DNA from: Bacteroidota bacterium
GTDB lineage: Bacteria > Bacteroidota > Bacteroidia > B-17B0 > Aurantibacillaceae
NCBI GenBank assembly: GCA_013297775.1
Contig: JAAFIL010000014.1
Location: forward strand, 1 to 64,000
Direction of reading: 5' to 3'
DNA length: 64,000 nt
The notes below the pieces were generated by a model. That model was not told where the DNA came from. It was given only the letters and a program-made list of their open reading frames with translations, and did no database searches. Position 1 is the stretch's first letter. Each line of letters opens with the position of its first letter. Position numbers and translations under genes: made by a program. Below, piece by piece: positions 8,059 to 15,972 of this stretch.

Positions 8059-8814
8059 TTACCATTTAGCGTTGGGCAACATGCGCGGGAGGGCTTGCAT
8101 TTCTAACAATAAATAAGCTAAATGCTCGGTATGTAAACCTTTACGACCACCTGTTTGCATAAACACTTTACTCGGAATGCTTAAATTGGCTTGCATAAAT
8201 AACTCAGTTATTTCTTTTTCCCATTTGGGATGAATGGCCGTTACATCAACGGCAATGCTTTGGTTCACTAGGTTATCTTCGTCTTCGGTGCGCTCGAACC
8301 ACTCGCCCGTAAAGCGCCACAATTCGTTTAAAGCATTTTGAGCGCGGGTGTGGCTTTCGTCGGTTCCATTGCCAAAGCGCATTACCCAACTAAAGCTGTG
8401 GCGTTTGTGGTAGGTAATTTCTTTAATGGATTTGGCGGCAATGCCCGCTAAGGTTTCGTCTTTGCTTTTTGCTAGTTCGGTGTAATAGTATAAGTCGAAA
8501 CAGTCCACCATGGCTTGCCTAATCATGGTTTGGGCATAATCGCCGTTGGGTTGTTCACAAATTAAACAGTTGAGGTAATCGCGGTCGTTTCTTAAAAAAG
8601 CCAAATCATCTTCGCTTCGCCCTTTGTTTTCGAGGCGTGCAGCGTATTCGTATAGGTGACGGGCTCGTCCAAAAATATCTAAGGCAATGTTGGTAAGGGC
8701 TAAATCTTCTTCTAAAAATGGGCCTACGCTTGTCCATTCGCAAAGGCGTTGCGCTAACACTAAACTTGAGTCGGCTAAACGCAGGGTATAATTAAATAAG
8801 GCAGGAGAATTCAT
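8059..8814 (-). CDS. paaC: 1,2-phenylacetyl-CoA epoxidase subunit PaaC
   Basis: PaaC is the catalytically silent structural partner of PaaA in the ring-epoxidising multicomponent oxygenase of the phenylacetate pathway (phenylacetyl-CoA + O2 + NADPH to the ring 1,2-epoxide). The 251 residues have the ferritin-like helical layout of the family: LRLADSSLVLAQRLCEW near the start, EEDLALTNIALDIFGRARHLYEYAA near residues 34-58, and EITYHKRHSFSWVMRFGNGTDES near 130-155. It is the third gene of paaABC, 31 bases after paaB. The small membrane ORF follows it directly. Length is normal for PaaC. Confidence 0.93.
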   Translation of the reverse strand: MNSPALFNYTLRLADSSLVLAQRLCEWTSVGPFLEEDLALTNIALDIFGRARHLYEYAARLENKGRSEDDLAFLRNDRDYLNCLICEQPNGDYAQTMIRQAMVDCFDLYYYTELAKSKDETLAGIAAKSIKEITYHKRHSFSWVMRFGNGTDESHTRAQNALNELWRFTGEWFERTEDEDNLVNQSIAVDVTAIHPKWEKEITELFMQANLSIPSKVFMQTGGRKGLHTEHLAYLLLEMQALPRMLPNAKW

Positions 8815-8845
8815 GAAGTGAGATTAAAAACCTTACGGTTCGTTT

Positions 8846-9133
8846 TTACATGTGTTTAATAACATCGGGCATGGGGTAAAACGTTGGATGGCGAAACACC
8901 TTGTCGTTGCTGGGTTCAAAAAATGGACCTTGGTCTTCGGGGCTGCTGGCTACAATGGCGTTGGTTGGCACTACCCAAATAGACATGCCTTCGCCGCGGC
9001 GGGTATATAAATCGCGTGCATTTTGCAAAGCCATTTCTTTATCGAATGCGTGCAAGTTGCCACAATGGACAAATGGTTGGCCAGCTTTTTTTTGTACAAA
9101 TACTTCCCACAAAGGGCCTTGCGAATCACTCAT
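8846..9133 (-). CDS. paaB: 1,2-phenylacetyl-CoA epoxidase subunit PaaB
   Basis: PaaB is the small structural subunit that bridges PaaAC units of the epoxidase. The 95-residue length and the sequence (WEVFVQKKAGQPFVHCGNLHA, then ALQNARDLYTRRGEG and SIWVVPTNAI) match the PaaB family, which is nearly all one conserved domain. It lies between paaA (43 bases upstream) and paaC (31 bases downstream), as in most paa clusters. It binds no cofactor. A long plus-strand frame at 8901-9377 is its antisense shadow. Confidence 0.95.
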   Translation of the reverse strand: MSDSQGPLWEVFVQKKAGQPFVHCGNLHAFDKEMALQNARDLYTRRGEGMSIWVVPTNAIVASSPEDQGPFFEPSNDKVFRHPTFYPMPDVIKHM

Positions 9134-9176
9134 AATTTATTCTTTAATCGAATTATACATTTATAACAAGCAGGTG

Positions 9177-10118
9177 TTAAGCGGCTTGATAGCTTTCGTT
9201 TTGTTTTTTAGCATAAGCGGTGGCGGCGGCTCTTACCCATTCGCCATCTTGGTGGGCTTGGCGGCGTTTATCGAGGCGCTCTTTGTTGCAAGGGCCATTG
9301 CCACTAATTACATTTTTAAACTCTGCCCAATTGGGTTCCGAAAAGTCATAGCCTTTTTTGGCTTCGTTCCATTTTAAATTTTTGTCGGGAATGGTAAGGT
9401 TTAAATATTCGGCTTGTTCAACCGTTTGGTTAACAAACCGCTGACGTAATTGATCGTTTGTTTCGCGTTTGATGCGCCATTTAATAGCGTTGTCGCTATT
9501 AGGACTTTCAACATCGGGTGGGCCAAACATCATTAATGTTGGGTACCACCAGCGGTTAAGTGCATCTTGTGCCATTTCTTTTTGCTCGGGTGTGCCAAAT
9601 GCCATTTTGGTCATAATTTCGTAGCCTTGGCGTTGGTGAAAACTTTCTTCTTTGCAAATACGAATCATGGCGCGGCTGTATGGTCCGTAGCTGCTGCGTT
9701 GCAACATCACTTGGTTCATAATGGCAGCCCCATCTACTAGCCAGCCAATGGTTCCAATATCGGCCCACGAAAGGGTGGGGTAGTTAAAGATAGAAGAGTA
9801 TTTGGCTTTGCCTGTATGCAGTGCGTCTAACATTTCATCGCGGCTAGTGCCTAAACTTTCGGCAGCGGTATATAGGTATAAGCCGTGTCCGCCTTCGTCT
9901 TGCACTTTGGCCATTAGCACTAATTTTGCACGCAAACTAGGTGCGCGCGAAATCCAATTTCCTTCGGGCAACATGCCCACAATTTCGCTGTGTGCGTGTT
10001 GCGATATTTGACGAATTAAATGCTTGCGGTAATTTTCCGGCATCCAATCTTTAGGTTCAATCATTTCGTTGCGCGAAAGTTTACCTTCAAAAATGTTTTC
10101 AAAATTTAGAATATCCAT
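9177..10118 (-). CDS. paaA: 1,2-phenylacetyl-CoA epoxidase catalytic subunit PaaA
   Basis: PaaA carries the carboxylate-bridged diiron site that epoxidises the aromatic ring of phenylacetyl-CoA. The 313 residues contain the two paired iron-ligand motifs of the family, [17 protein letters not shown] near residues 70-86 and [13 protein letters not shown] near 155-167, both with the expected Glu and His. [16 protein letters not shown] forms part of the core helix. It is the first gene of paaABC and has a perfect promoter upstream, facing away from paaE. Length and motifs indicate a functional enzyme. The other pathway genes (paaK, G, Z, J, H) are not in the window. Confidence 0.96.
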   Translation of the reverse strand: MDILNFENIFEGKLSRNEMIEPKDWMPENYRKHLIRQISQHAHSEIVGMLPEGNWISRAPSLRAKLVLMAKVQDEGGHGLYLYTAAESLGTSRDEMLDALHTGKAKYSSIFNYPTLSWADIGTIGWLVDGAAIMNQVMLQRSSYGPYSRAMIRICKEESFHQRQGYEIMTKMAFGTPEQKEMAQDALNRWWYPTLMMFGPPDVESPNSDNAIKWRIKRETNDQLRQRFVNQTVEQAEYLNLTIPDKNLKWNEAKKGYDFSEPNWAEFKNVISGNGPCNKERLDKRRQAHQDGEWVRAAATAYAKKQNESYQAA

Positions 10119-10141
10119 AGCTAAAAGAGCTTTTAGTTAAA

Positions 10142-10173
10142 CAAATATAGGGTTTAAAGCCTATTTCACCAAA
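10142..10173 (-). promoter_or_regulatory. Complete promoter for paaABC
   Basis: On the minus strand TTTG (10173-10170), 20 bases, then TATATTTG (10149-10142): an exact consensus promoter. The paaA ATG follows 23 bases after the -7 box. Confidence 0.7.
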
Positions 10174-10273
10174 CGAAGGCGTTAAATATGAACCTTTTTT
10201 AATGAAACAGTTTTTGTAATAACAAAAAAGCATCTATTTAGTTTACTTCTAAACCCTTCTACTTTAAAATTGT

Positions 10274-10281
10274 TATTTTTG
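10274..10281 (+). promoter_or_regulatory. -7 promoter box for paaE
   Basis: TATTTTTG matches TAnnTTTG and lies 16 bases before the paaE ATG. No TTTG is found at the right distance upstream. It sits about 100 bases from the paaABC promoter and points the other way, so a shared regulator could act in 10174-10273, although no palindrome stands out there. Confidence 0.45.
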
Positions 10282-10297
10282 CAAACTCATAAATTCT

Positions 10298-11362
10298 ATG
10301 TCAAAATTTAATTCTTTAAAAGTAAAAGAGATTCGTCGCGAAACGCCAGATGCTGTTTCGGTAGCCTTTGATGTGCCTGCCATTCTTCAAATTCCTTACC
10401 AATATAAACAGGGGCAATACATTACCCTTAAATTAGTAGTTAATGGCGAAGAGTTGCGCCGTAGTTATAGCCTTTGCAGTTCGCCGCACAGTGAAACCGA
10501 ATGGCGAGTGGCTGTTAAGGAAGTAAATGGTGGAAAAGTTTCGACTTACATTAACCGTGAGTTAAAAGTTGGCGATGTTTTAGAAGTGATGACCCCCATG
10601 GGTTCGTTTTACACGCCTTTAAATGGTGGTGCCAAAAAAAATTACGTGTTGTTTGCTGGCGGAAGTGGTATTACGCCTATGCTCAGTATTTTAAAGAGTA
10701 CCTTGTATGTTGAAAAACAAAGTTCTATTACTTTAATTTATGCGAATAGAAACGAAACTTCGACCCTGTTTAAAGCGGAATTAGATGCTTTAGCTTCTAA
10801 CCACAGTCAATTAAAAGTGGTGTATGTATTTGATGAGCCTGCCACAAAACTGAACGATTTGCAAACGGGTATTATTACCGCAGAAAAGGCATTGGCTTTA
10901 ATCGAGAATTTTGGTGGGGTTAATGCAGACGAGTATTTTATTTGTGGGCCAGGGCCTATGATGGAAAATATTAAGACGACCCTTGAGAAATTAAATATTG
11001 CAAAAGAAAAAATTCATATTGAATATTTTAGTGCGGTGTTAGATGCCGTTAATAAAGCTGAAACGAGTGGTGCAGCCGTAACTAGTAAAATTACCGTTAT
11101 ACAATACGGTATTGAAACGGAGTTAACCTTAAACACCAAAGGCAATAGTATTTTAGATGCGGCTATAGAAGCGGGCGTAGATGCGCCGTTTAGTTGCAAA
11201 GGTGCTGTTTGTTGTACTTGTAGAGCTAAAATTATGGAGGGCGAAGTAAAAATGGATGCTAATTTTGCCTTAACCGATAGCGAGGTTGAGCAAGGTTATG
11301 TATTAACTTGCCAAGCGCACCCACTAACCGAAAAAGTGGTGGTGGACTTTGATGCGATTTAA
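10298..11362 (+). CDS. paaE: 1,2-phenylacetyl-CoA epoxidase reductase subunit PaaE
   Basis: PaaE passes electrons from NAD(P)H through FAD and a [2Fe-2S] cluster to the PaaA diiron centre. The 354 residues show the FNR-like FAD domain (EELRRSYSLCSSP near residue 48), the NAD(P) domain (FAGGSGITPMLSIL near 112 and YFICGPGPMMENI near 212), and a C-terminal plant-type ferredoxin domain with FSCKGAVCCTCRAKIMEG near 300 and a final Cys at LTCQAHP. All four cluster cysteines are present. It is transcribed away from paaABC instead of lying behind paaD, an unusual split of the cluster. Confidence 0.95.
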   Translation: MSKFNSLKVKEIRRETPDAVSVAFDVPAILQIPYQYKQGQYITLKLVVNGEELRRSYSLCSSPHSETEWRVAVKEVNGGKVSTYINRELKVGDVLEVMTPMGSFYTPLNGGAKKNYVLFAGGSGITPMLSILKSTLYVEKQSSITLIYANRNETSTLFKAELDALASNHSQLKVVYVFDEPATKLNDLQTGIITAEKALALIENFGGVNADEYFICGPGPMMENIKTTLEKLNIAKEKIHIEYFSAVLDAVNKAETSGAAVTSKITVIQYGIETELTLNTKGNSILDAAIEAGVDAPFSCKGAVCCTCRAKIMEGEVKMDANFALTDSEVEQGYVLTCQAHPLTEKVVVDFDAI

Positions 11363-11463
11363 AACCAGTAATTGGGGTTAAACCGTTCGTTCGTGTTTTT
11401 TCAACCAAAATTACGGAAGGGATAACATCTCCACTGTAAACGGTGGCTCTATTTGTTGTACCT

Positions 11464-11514
11464 CACAAGTTAGTTGTTTTATTCCAAAGTACTCAGTTCT
11501 TGATATTACGGTTT
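11464..11514 (+). repeat. Degenerate family A repeat end
   Basis: AAGTTAGTTGTTTTATTCCA, AGTACT and GTTCTTGATATTACGGTTTA align with the right-hand end of the block at 5801-5857 (GAGTTAGCTATTTTATTCTA, AGAACT, TTCTTGAAATTACGGTT). The outward end points toward the adjacent gene fragment and overlaps its last codons. Nothing is recognised in the remainder of 11363-11463. Confidence 0.4.
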
Positions 11515-11694
11515 AAAATTGGGTAAATGGTTACTGGCTATTTTAAAGGCAATTGGTGTTGCATAGGTAACAGGCGTTTTTGCACTTGTATTAGAAAGAA
11601 TGGCAATATATAATCTCGGATTATTGATTGTAAAAGTCATCAAAATATCATTCATAGCATCAATCATATTTTTTTGTGAAATATTTGATAGCAT
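11506..11694 (-). pseudogene. Possible C-terminal remnant of a beta-lactamase-like serine hydrolase
   Basis: The 62-codon frame starts at an ATG and contains NDILMTFTINNPRLYIAILS followed by TPIAFKIASNHLPNF. This order (NDI, a short turn, a strand ending I-A-I-L, a gap, then a final helix beginning near P-I-A) resembles the last 50 residues of class A beta-lactamase-fold proteins. The active-site regions are absent, so this would be only a tail. It lies directly beside the IS200-type remnant, in keeping with truncation. The resemblance is weak. It could instead be a small unknown gene or a chance ORF. Confidence 0.3.
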
Positions 11695-11796
11695 AAAGTA
11701 GATTGTATAATTGTTATAACTAAACCACTATGGACTAAAAGTCCATAGGTTTGTTGAAAGAAAGAATGAAATTCTTTCTACTTAACTGAAAAAATA

Positions 11797-11804
11797 TAAT
11801 TTTG
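11797..11804 (+). promoter_or_regulatory. -7 box of the IS200-type transposase
   Basis: TAATTTTG matches TAnnTTTG and ends only 4 bases before the GTG start of the transposase fragment, so any transcript would be nearly leaderless. Confidence 0.4.
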
Positions 11805-11808
11805 ATGT

Positions 11809-12015
11809 GTGGAAAACAAACAAAGATATAATGGACATACTGTTCCGAGATTAACTGCTCACATTGTTTGGGTAACAAAATATAGATATAAAGTACTTGA
11901 TGGAGATATTAAAATTAGATGTAGAGCTTTGATAAAGCAAATTTGTGAAGCAGAAGATATTACAATATTATCTGGAGTTGTTAGTTCAGATCATGTTCAT
12001 CTACACGTTGAATAA
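11809..12015 (+). pseudogene. Truncated IS200-family transposase TnpA (Y1 HUH)
   Basis: The 68 residues start at GTG and include RLTAHIVWVTKYRYKVL, the usual beginning of IS200-type TnpA, and the metal-binding HUH motif SSDHVHLHV near the end. A TGA/TAA region then cuts the frame directly after H-V-E. Intact TnpA is about 130-150 residues and carries the catalytic tyrosine in its C-terminal helix, which is missing here. The protein cannot be active. The surviving right-end hairpin lies only 15 bases after the stop, which points to an internal deletion more than to a simple nonsense mutation. Confidence 0.8.
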
Positions 12016-12067
12016 ACGAATGAGACCAATGAATCATGTTAATCCATGATTCACGTTAGATACCCCC

Positions 12068-13393
12068 CTACCGTTTTCTAAGTTTAGCAATGAGTGTATG
12101 TTTGCGTTTTAGTTTTTCTTGTCGGCGTTTGCCTCCTAATTGTATTTTTTTATTCTTTGCTTTTTTTTCGTGAAATGCACCCGTTGGTACCTCTAGTTTT
12201 TTTTGTTTGGCTAAATTTTTATCGCGCTTAACTGGTTCTTCTTCTGCAATCAATGCCTCTGTTAACTCAACGTCGGTAGGTAGTTCTACTAACACCATTG
12301 TTTTTTGTGTAAATGTTTCGATGAGTAGTTTATTTTTTTGTTCGGCGGCAGTAAAAAAGGTGATGGCGGTTCCGCCTTTGCCTGCGCGACCTGTGCGACC
12401 AATGCGGTGAATGTAAGCATCGGGGTGAACGGGTGTATCGAAATTAATAACATGGCTTACTTCTTCAAAATCTAAGCCACGGGCTACGATGTCGGTAGCA
12501 ATTAAAACCCGCCGTGTGCCATCTTCGAACTGTTGTAAACTTAAACTACGTTGTGGTTGTGTTTTATTACTGTGTATAACGCTCAATTGATTGGGTAGTA
12601 AGGGATCTAATTCTTTAAAAATAGTATCTGCTAATTTTTTATTTTTAATAAATACAAGCACCCGCTTAAAGTCGGGATTGTTTTGCAACAGGTATTCTAA
12701 GGTGTTTATTTTTGAATAAAAGTTGGGAATGGCGTAGGCTAATTGTTTAATTTCTTCAATGGCACTTCCGCGTTGGTTAAGTTCTAAATAGATGGGTTCG
12801 CGAAAATAGTGATTAATGAGGGCTTCGGCTTCTTCATTTAAAGTAGCCGAAAATAGCAAGCATTGTTTTTTTTGAGGCAATACATCTAATACTTGCATCA
12901 ATTGCGGACGAAAGCCTAAGTTCATGAGTTCATCTACCTCATCCATAACCACCTTTTGAATGTGTTGCAATTGAAGCGTTCGGGTTAACACCATATCCAT
13001 GATGCGGCCTGGTGTTGAAACCAGCACATCTAATCCATTATGTATAAGTTGTTTTTGTGTATTAATGTTGGCACCACCATAAATGCCCGCTACTCGAATT
13101 GTTTGATAGGTTGTTAATTTTTTTATTTCGTTGACCACTTGTTGCACCAACTCGCGTGTTGGTAATAAAATAAGTACACGGGGTTGACGCATTTCGGAGT
13201 AACTTAATTGTTTTAACACCGGCAGCAAATAGGCAAAGGTTTTACCTGTTCCCGTTTGAGCAATACCAACTGCATCGCGACCTGATAAAATAACTGGGAA
13301 CGATTTGGCTTGAATGGGTGTAGGTGAAGTAAACCCCAAATCGGTTAAGGCTTTTAATAAGGCTTTACTTAAATTCAACTCTTGAAATAACAT
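12068..13393 (-). CDS. DEAD-box ATP-dependent RNA helicase (DEVD variant)
   Basis: A 441-residue SF2 RNA helicase from ATG 13393. A GTG at 13408 would overlap the -7 box and is rejected. Q motif F-x-x-L then PTPIQAKSFP, motif I AQTGTGKT near residue 47, Ia PTRELVQQV, motif II MDEVDELM near 150, motif III SAT, motif V ATDIVARGLD and motif VI HRIGRTGRAG are all present. Motif II reads DEVD in place of DEAD. The C-terminus (~residues 385-441) is a Lys/Arg-rich RNA-binding tail such as KKAKNKKIQLGGKRRQEK. It may act in ribosome assembly or cold adaptation as CshA/RhlE-type enzymes do. No operon partner. Confidence 0.93.
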   Translation of the reverse strand: MLFQELNLSKALLKALTDLGFTSPTPIQAKSFPVILSGRDAVGIAQTGTGKTFAYLLPVLKQLSYSEMRQPRVLILLPTRELVQQVVNEIKKLTTYQTIRVAGIYGGANINTQKQLIHNGLDVLVSTPGRIMDMVLTRTLQLQHIQKVVMDEVDELMNLGFRPQLMQVLDVLPQKKQCLLFSATLNEEAEALINHYFREPIYLELNQRGSAIEEIKQLAYAIPNFYSKINTLEYLLQNNPDFKRVLVFIKNKKLADTIFKELDPLLPNQLSVIHSNKTQPQRSLSLQQFEDGTRRVLIATDIVARGLDFEEVSHVINFDTPVHPDAYIHRIGRTGRAGKGGTAITFFTAAEQKNKLLIETFTQKTMVLVELPTDVELTEALIAEEEPVKRDKNLAKQKKLEVPTGAFHEKKAKNKKIQLGGKRRQEKLKRKHTLIAKLRKR

Positions 13394-13397
13394 GTGG

Positions 13398-13405
13398 CAA
13401 ATATA
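13398..13405 (-). promoter_or_regulatory. -7 box immediately before the helicase ATG
   Basis: TATATTTG on the minus strand ends 4 bases before the ATG at 13393. Transcription from this box would start at or next to the A of the ATG, so the message should be leaderless or nearly so. Confidence 0.5.
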
Positions 13406-13446
13406 CACTTTTTGAACGGGGGCTAATGTTTAGACCCAGCCAACTC

Positions 13447-15198
13447 CTATTTGCGGAGGGTAATGTTAATGCCAACGCCTGTATAAAGCGCGTTAACGCT
13501 TAATTTGACAGGATAGTTGGCCGCATAAATTGATTGTGTGCCCAAGGCATACCCTTGGCGTACATATATCCCCGCCGAGCGCGATAATTGGTATTGTATT
13601 TTTAAAGCCCCATCGTATTGAATAAAAGGTGCTAATTCTTGTTTACTTTTTTGGTAGGTAAATTTATAGGGCCCTTCGTGAATCAAATTGTTAGAAGCCA
13701 TAGGCAAGCACAATTGCACTCCTAAAGAAGGTTCTACAATTAATTTACTGCGCAACATTCTAAACGCATAAGTAGCACGGATGGGAATGCACGTAAATCG
13801 GTAGGCACTCAGGTATTTGGTAGGACTAATGCTATCGCCATTAACTATAAATGGATAACGGATAGACGTGGTTTGGAAGGCACTATCGGTCATATTACCA
13901 AGCGAGTCGTAAACTAAACCAATAAATTGACGATTATAGTATGTATTGGGAATGTGTTTTAAGTAAATTGTATTCTCAAAACCAAAGAAGCGAATGCCAG
14001 ACTCTAAGCCAAAATTTCGGTAATGAAAGCCCAATAAAAAACTACCGCCTAAATTAAATTGAGTAGAAGCACTTATGCTTTGTGCTAATACTTCGTGGTA
14101 AGGTTTGTCTTTAAATTGAGGCAAATCAACACCCACGCTAACATTTTTATTGGCACTAATAACTTGTTCGATTTGATTGATTTGCATTTCGCTAGAGATG
14201 GTGATGTAATAAGGGTTGATGCGTTTCCGGTAATAGTCCTTATACCTATCCATGCGTGCTAACGAGTCGTTATAGGCCAACGTTGACTTTTCTAGTTCGC
14301 GCATGGGTGTTTTAACCGACGCAAAGGCCTTTCGCATAGGCAAATAATAACTCATTTTAGTTTCGTTGTCTTCTGTTACAGATGCCGCATTTAGCATTAA
14401 ATATTGTGGTGGCGTTGCATTGAGTAAGGGCGTGTTCCCGCTCGGTGTTAAATTATCTGCATCCGCTAGGGTTGGCGACTCTGGCGTTGTTTTAGAAGTT
14501 TCGGCAGCCTTGCTCGACTCTTCCTTTGCTTTAGAAGCAGTAGCGTTTAATGACTCTATCCCTTCGTTTGTGTTACGCCTTTTTTTAGCCTGAGGTGCCT
14601 TTCCAGACCCGCTTTTGTTTTTATTGCCGTTCGGTTTTTTTGTAGTTAAAACGGTTAGATCATTTATTTTTTCTGGAATAGAAGAATTGGTTTCATTTGT
14701 AAAATCAACTGGTTGTGAAGCCGTATTTTTTGCAGTTAGACGCAATGGATTAGAAGCAGCTCGGGTCGAAACCTTAACAGAATTATCTTGAGTTAATGAA
14801 GCATTTCTTTCAGTTATTTTTTCGGGTGTGGAAGAAGTAACCGGTATGGATGATGAATTTGTTTTAGAGGTATTAAAGGTTTCGTTGTTGGTAGAATTGG
14901 TAACGGACCTCAACGGCATAGACGTGGTGTTAGATTCGTTAAACGAACTGTTATTATTTCTGTTTTTTTCAGTTACTGTTTTGGGCGATGAAGAGTTTAT
15001 AAGAAATATCCCCGCCAATAGTGTAAGTAGTAATATGGCAACAAGTGCCCAACGTAAGGAACTTCTACCCGCGTTGCCACCTGCCTTTTGCGACAGATAA
15101 GCCTTTTGAACTTTATTAAACGTCAATTTAGATGGCTCTATTTCTAGATCATCCAATTGGCGCTTAATAAGCTCATCCATATTCCGATTGCTGCCCAT
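13447..15198 (-). CDS. Putative dual-membrane-spanning anti-sigma factor with C-terminal beta-barrel
   Basis: The 583-residue protein has four parts: a short cytoplasmic region (residues ~1-47, MDELIKRQLDDLEIEPSK), one inner-membrane helix (~49-67, ALVAILLLTLLAGIFLI), a ~260-residue Ser/Thr/Asn/Lys-rich low-complexity linker ending in a helical stretch, and a C-terminal ~255-residue region of alternating strands with terminal GVGINITLRK that looks like an outer-membrane barrel. This order matches the Dma family of dual-membrane anti-sigma factors known from Bacteroides. The gene overlaps the 3' end of the ECF sigma gene, which supports an anti-sigma role. The start may be ATG 15198 or ATG 15180. 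The barrel could alternatively be periplasmic. Confidence 0.7.
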   Translation of the reverse strand: MGSNRNMDELIKRQLDDLEIEPSKLTFNKVQKAYLSQKAGGNAGRSSLRWALVAILLLTLLAGIFLINSSSPKTVTEKNRNNNSSFNESNTTSMPLRSVTNSTNNETFNTSKTNSSSIPVTSSTPEKITERNASLTQDNSVKVSTRAASNPLRLTAKNTASQPVDFTNETNSSIPEKINDLTVLTTKKPNGNKNKSGSGKAPQAKKRRNTNEGIESLNATASKAKEESSKAAETSKTTPESPTLADADNLTPSGNTPLLNATPPQYLMLNAASVTEDNETKMSYYLPMRKAFASVKTPMRELEKSTLAYNDSLARMDRYKDYYRKRINPYYITISSEMQINQIEQVISANKNVSVGVDLPQFKDKPYHEVLAQSISASTQFNLGGSFLLGFHYRNFGLESGIRFFGFENTIYLKHIPNTYYNRQFIGLVYDSLGNMTDSAFQTTSIRYPFIVNGDSISPTKYLSAYRFTCIPIRATYAFRMLRSKLIVEPSLGVQLCLPMASNNLIHEGPYKFTYQKSKQELAPFIQYDGALKIQYQLSRSAGIYVRQGYALGTQSIYAANYPVKLSVNALYTGVGINITLRK

Positions 15199-15758
15199 TT
15201 CGTTTTTATTATTTCTTTATCTTTCTTCGTATTTACCAAGTCTATCAAAGCCTTACGTGCTCTGGTGTATTGCGAGCGACTTGTACTCTCTTCTATGCCT
15301 AATTTTTCGGCTATTTCTTTATGGCTAAACTCTTCCATAAGGTACATGTTTAAAATGGTGCGGTAACCCAAAGGCAAATCTTGAATACATTTAAGCAAAC
15401 GTTGTGCATCGGCCTCTACCATTAATTGCTGTTCCTTTTCGTCTTCCTCAACTTTGGTTAAACTAACTTGGTTAAGGCTATCGAATTGGTGTTTATTTTT
15501 TTCTTTTAACTGACTAAGCGCGGTGTTGGCGGCAATGCGTTTCATCCAGCCTTCAAAACTGCCTTCGCCTTTAAATTGATGTATGTTTAAGAAAATTTTA
15601 ATGAACGTTTCTTGCAGAGCGTCTTCGGCCTCGTCGCGGTCCTTAATGTATCGGCAACAAACCCCCAATAACTTAGGGGCATAACGTTTAAATAATTCGT
15701 TCTGCGCCCGTGCTTCTTCTTTTTTGCACCGCTCTATTATAGAATCTAATGTTTCCAA
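15144..15758 (-). CDS. ECF-type RNA polymerase sigma factor
   Basis: The 204-residue protein directs RNA polymerase to a regulon under control of its partner. Region 2 (~residues 18-90) includes RYIKDRDEAEDALQETFIKI and GSFEGWMKRIAANTALSQLK, and region 4 (~125-175) includes LPLGYRTILNMYLMEEFSHK and EIAEKLGIEESTSRSQYTRARK. The start is TTG 15758. An in-frame TAA two codons upstream leaves no other possibility before region 2. A terminator-like hairpin lies just upstream. The last ~30 residues run past region 4 and overlap the start of the anti-sigma gene by 55 bases, so the pair should be translationally coupled. Confidence 0.9.
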   Translation of the reverse strand: METLDSIIERCKKEEARAQNELFKRYAPKLLGVCCRYIKDRDEAEDALQETFIKIFLNIHQFKGEGSFEGWMKRIAANTALSQLKEKNKHQFDSLNQVSLTKVEEDEKEQQLMVEADAQRLLKCIQDLPLGYRTILNMYLMEEFSHKEIAEKLGIEESTSRSQYTRARKALIDLVNTKKDKEIIKTKWAAIGIWMSLLSANWMI

Positions 15759-15763
15759 AAATT

Positions 15764-15829
15764 AAAAAAGGCACACCCACCATCCCCTGCAAGTGTGCCT
15801 GTGACATAAAGTTATTAAAATTTTATGTC
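15764..15829 (-). promoter_or_regulatory. Tandem hairpins with U-tract in the sigma-factor leader
   Basis: Read on the minus strand: hairpin 1 has arms GACATAAA/TTTATGTC (15829-15803). Hairpin 2 has arms GGCACAC/GTGTGCC (15799-15770), followed by TTTTTT (15769-15764), and the TTG start codon comes 6 bases later. Hairpin 2 plus its T-run looks like an intrinsic terminator inside the 5' leader, and so a possible attenuator. No upstream minus-strand gene needs a terminator here. Confidence 0.4.
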
Positions 15830-15972
15830 GTATTCTTATATTAAAGACGATTTACTGCTTAAAACGCTGCATGTTTTTTCGAATTTTTTTGTAATCACTT
15901 GTTTTTCAGCATCATAAAATTAAATTAAATTTGGCAGCAGCTATAATTGTACCTTTACTTTTAACCGTTTGC

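Larger units (their letters stand above)
11725..12057 (+). mobile_element. Internally deleted IS200/IS605-type element
   Basis: Both ends keep subterminal hairpins of the kind bound by HUH transposases. The left end is CTATGGACT-AAA-AGTCCATAG (11728-11748), followed by a second perfect hairpin AGAAAGAAT-GAA-ATTCTTTCT (11759-11779). The right end is TGAATCATG-TTAATC-CATGATTCA (12030-12053). Between them only the first half of tnpA survives. The remnant is about 330 bp against the roughly 700 bp of a full IS200-like element. Exact cleavage sites cannot be placed. Confidence 0.55.

Noticed and set aside
8901-9377. 158-codon plus-strand frame
   Set aside because: Antisense shadow of paaB and the end of paaA, both of which are clear genes.
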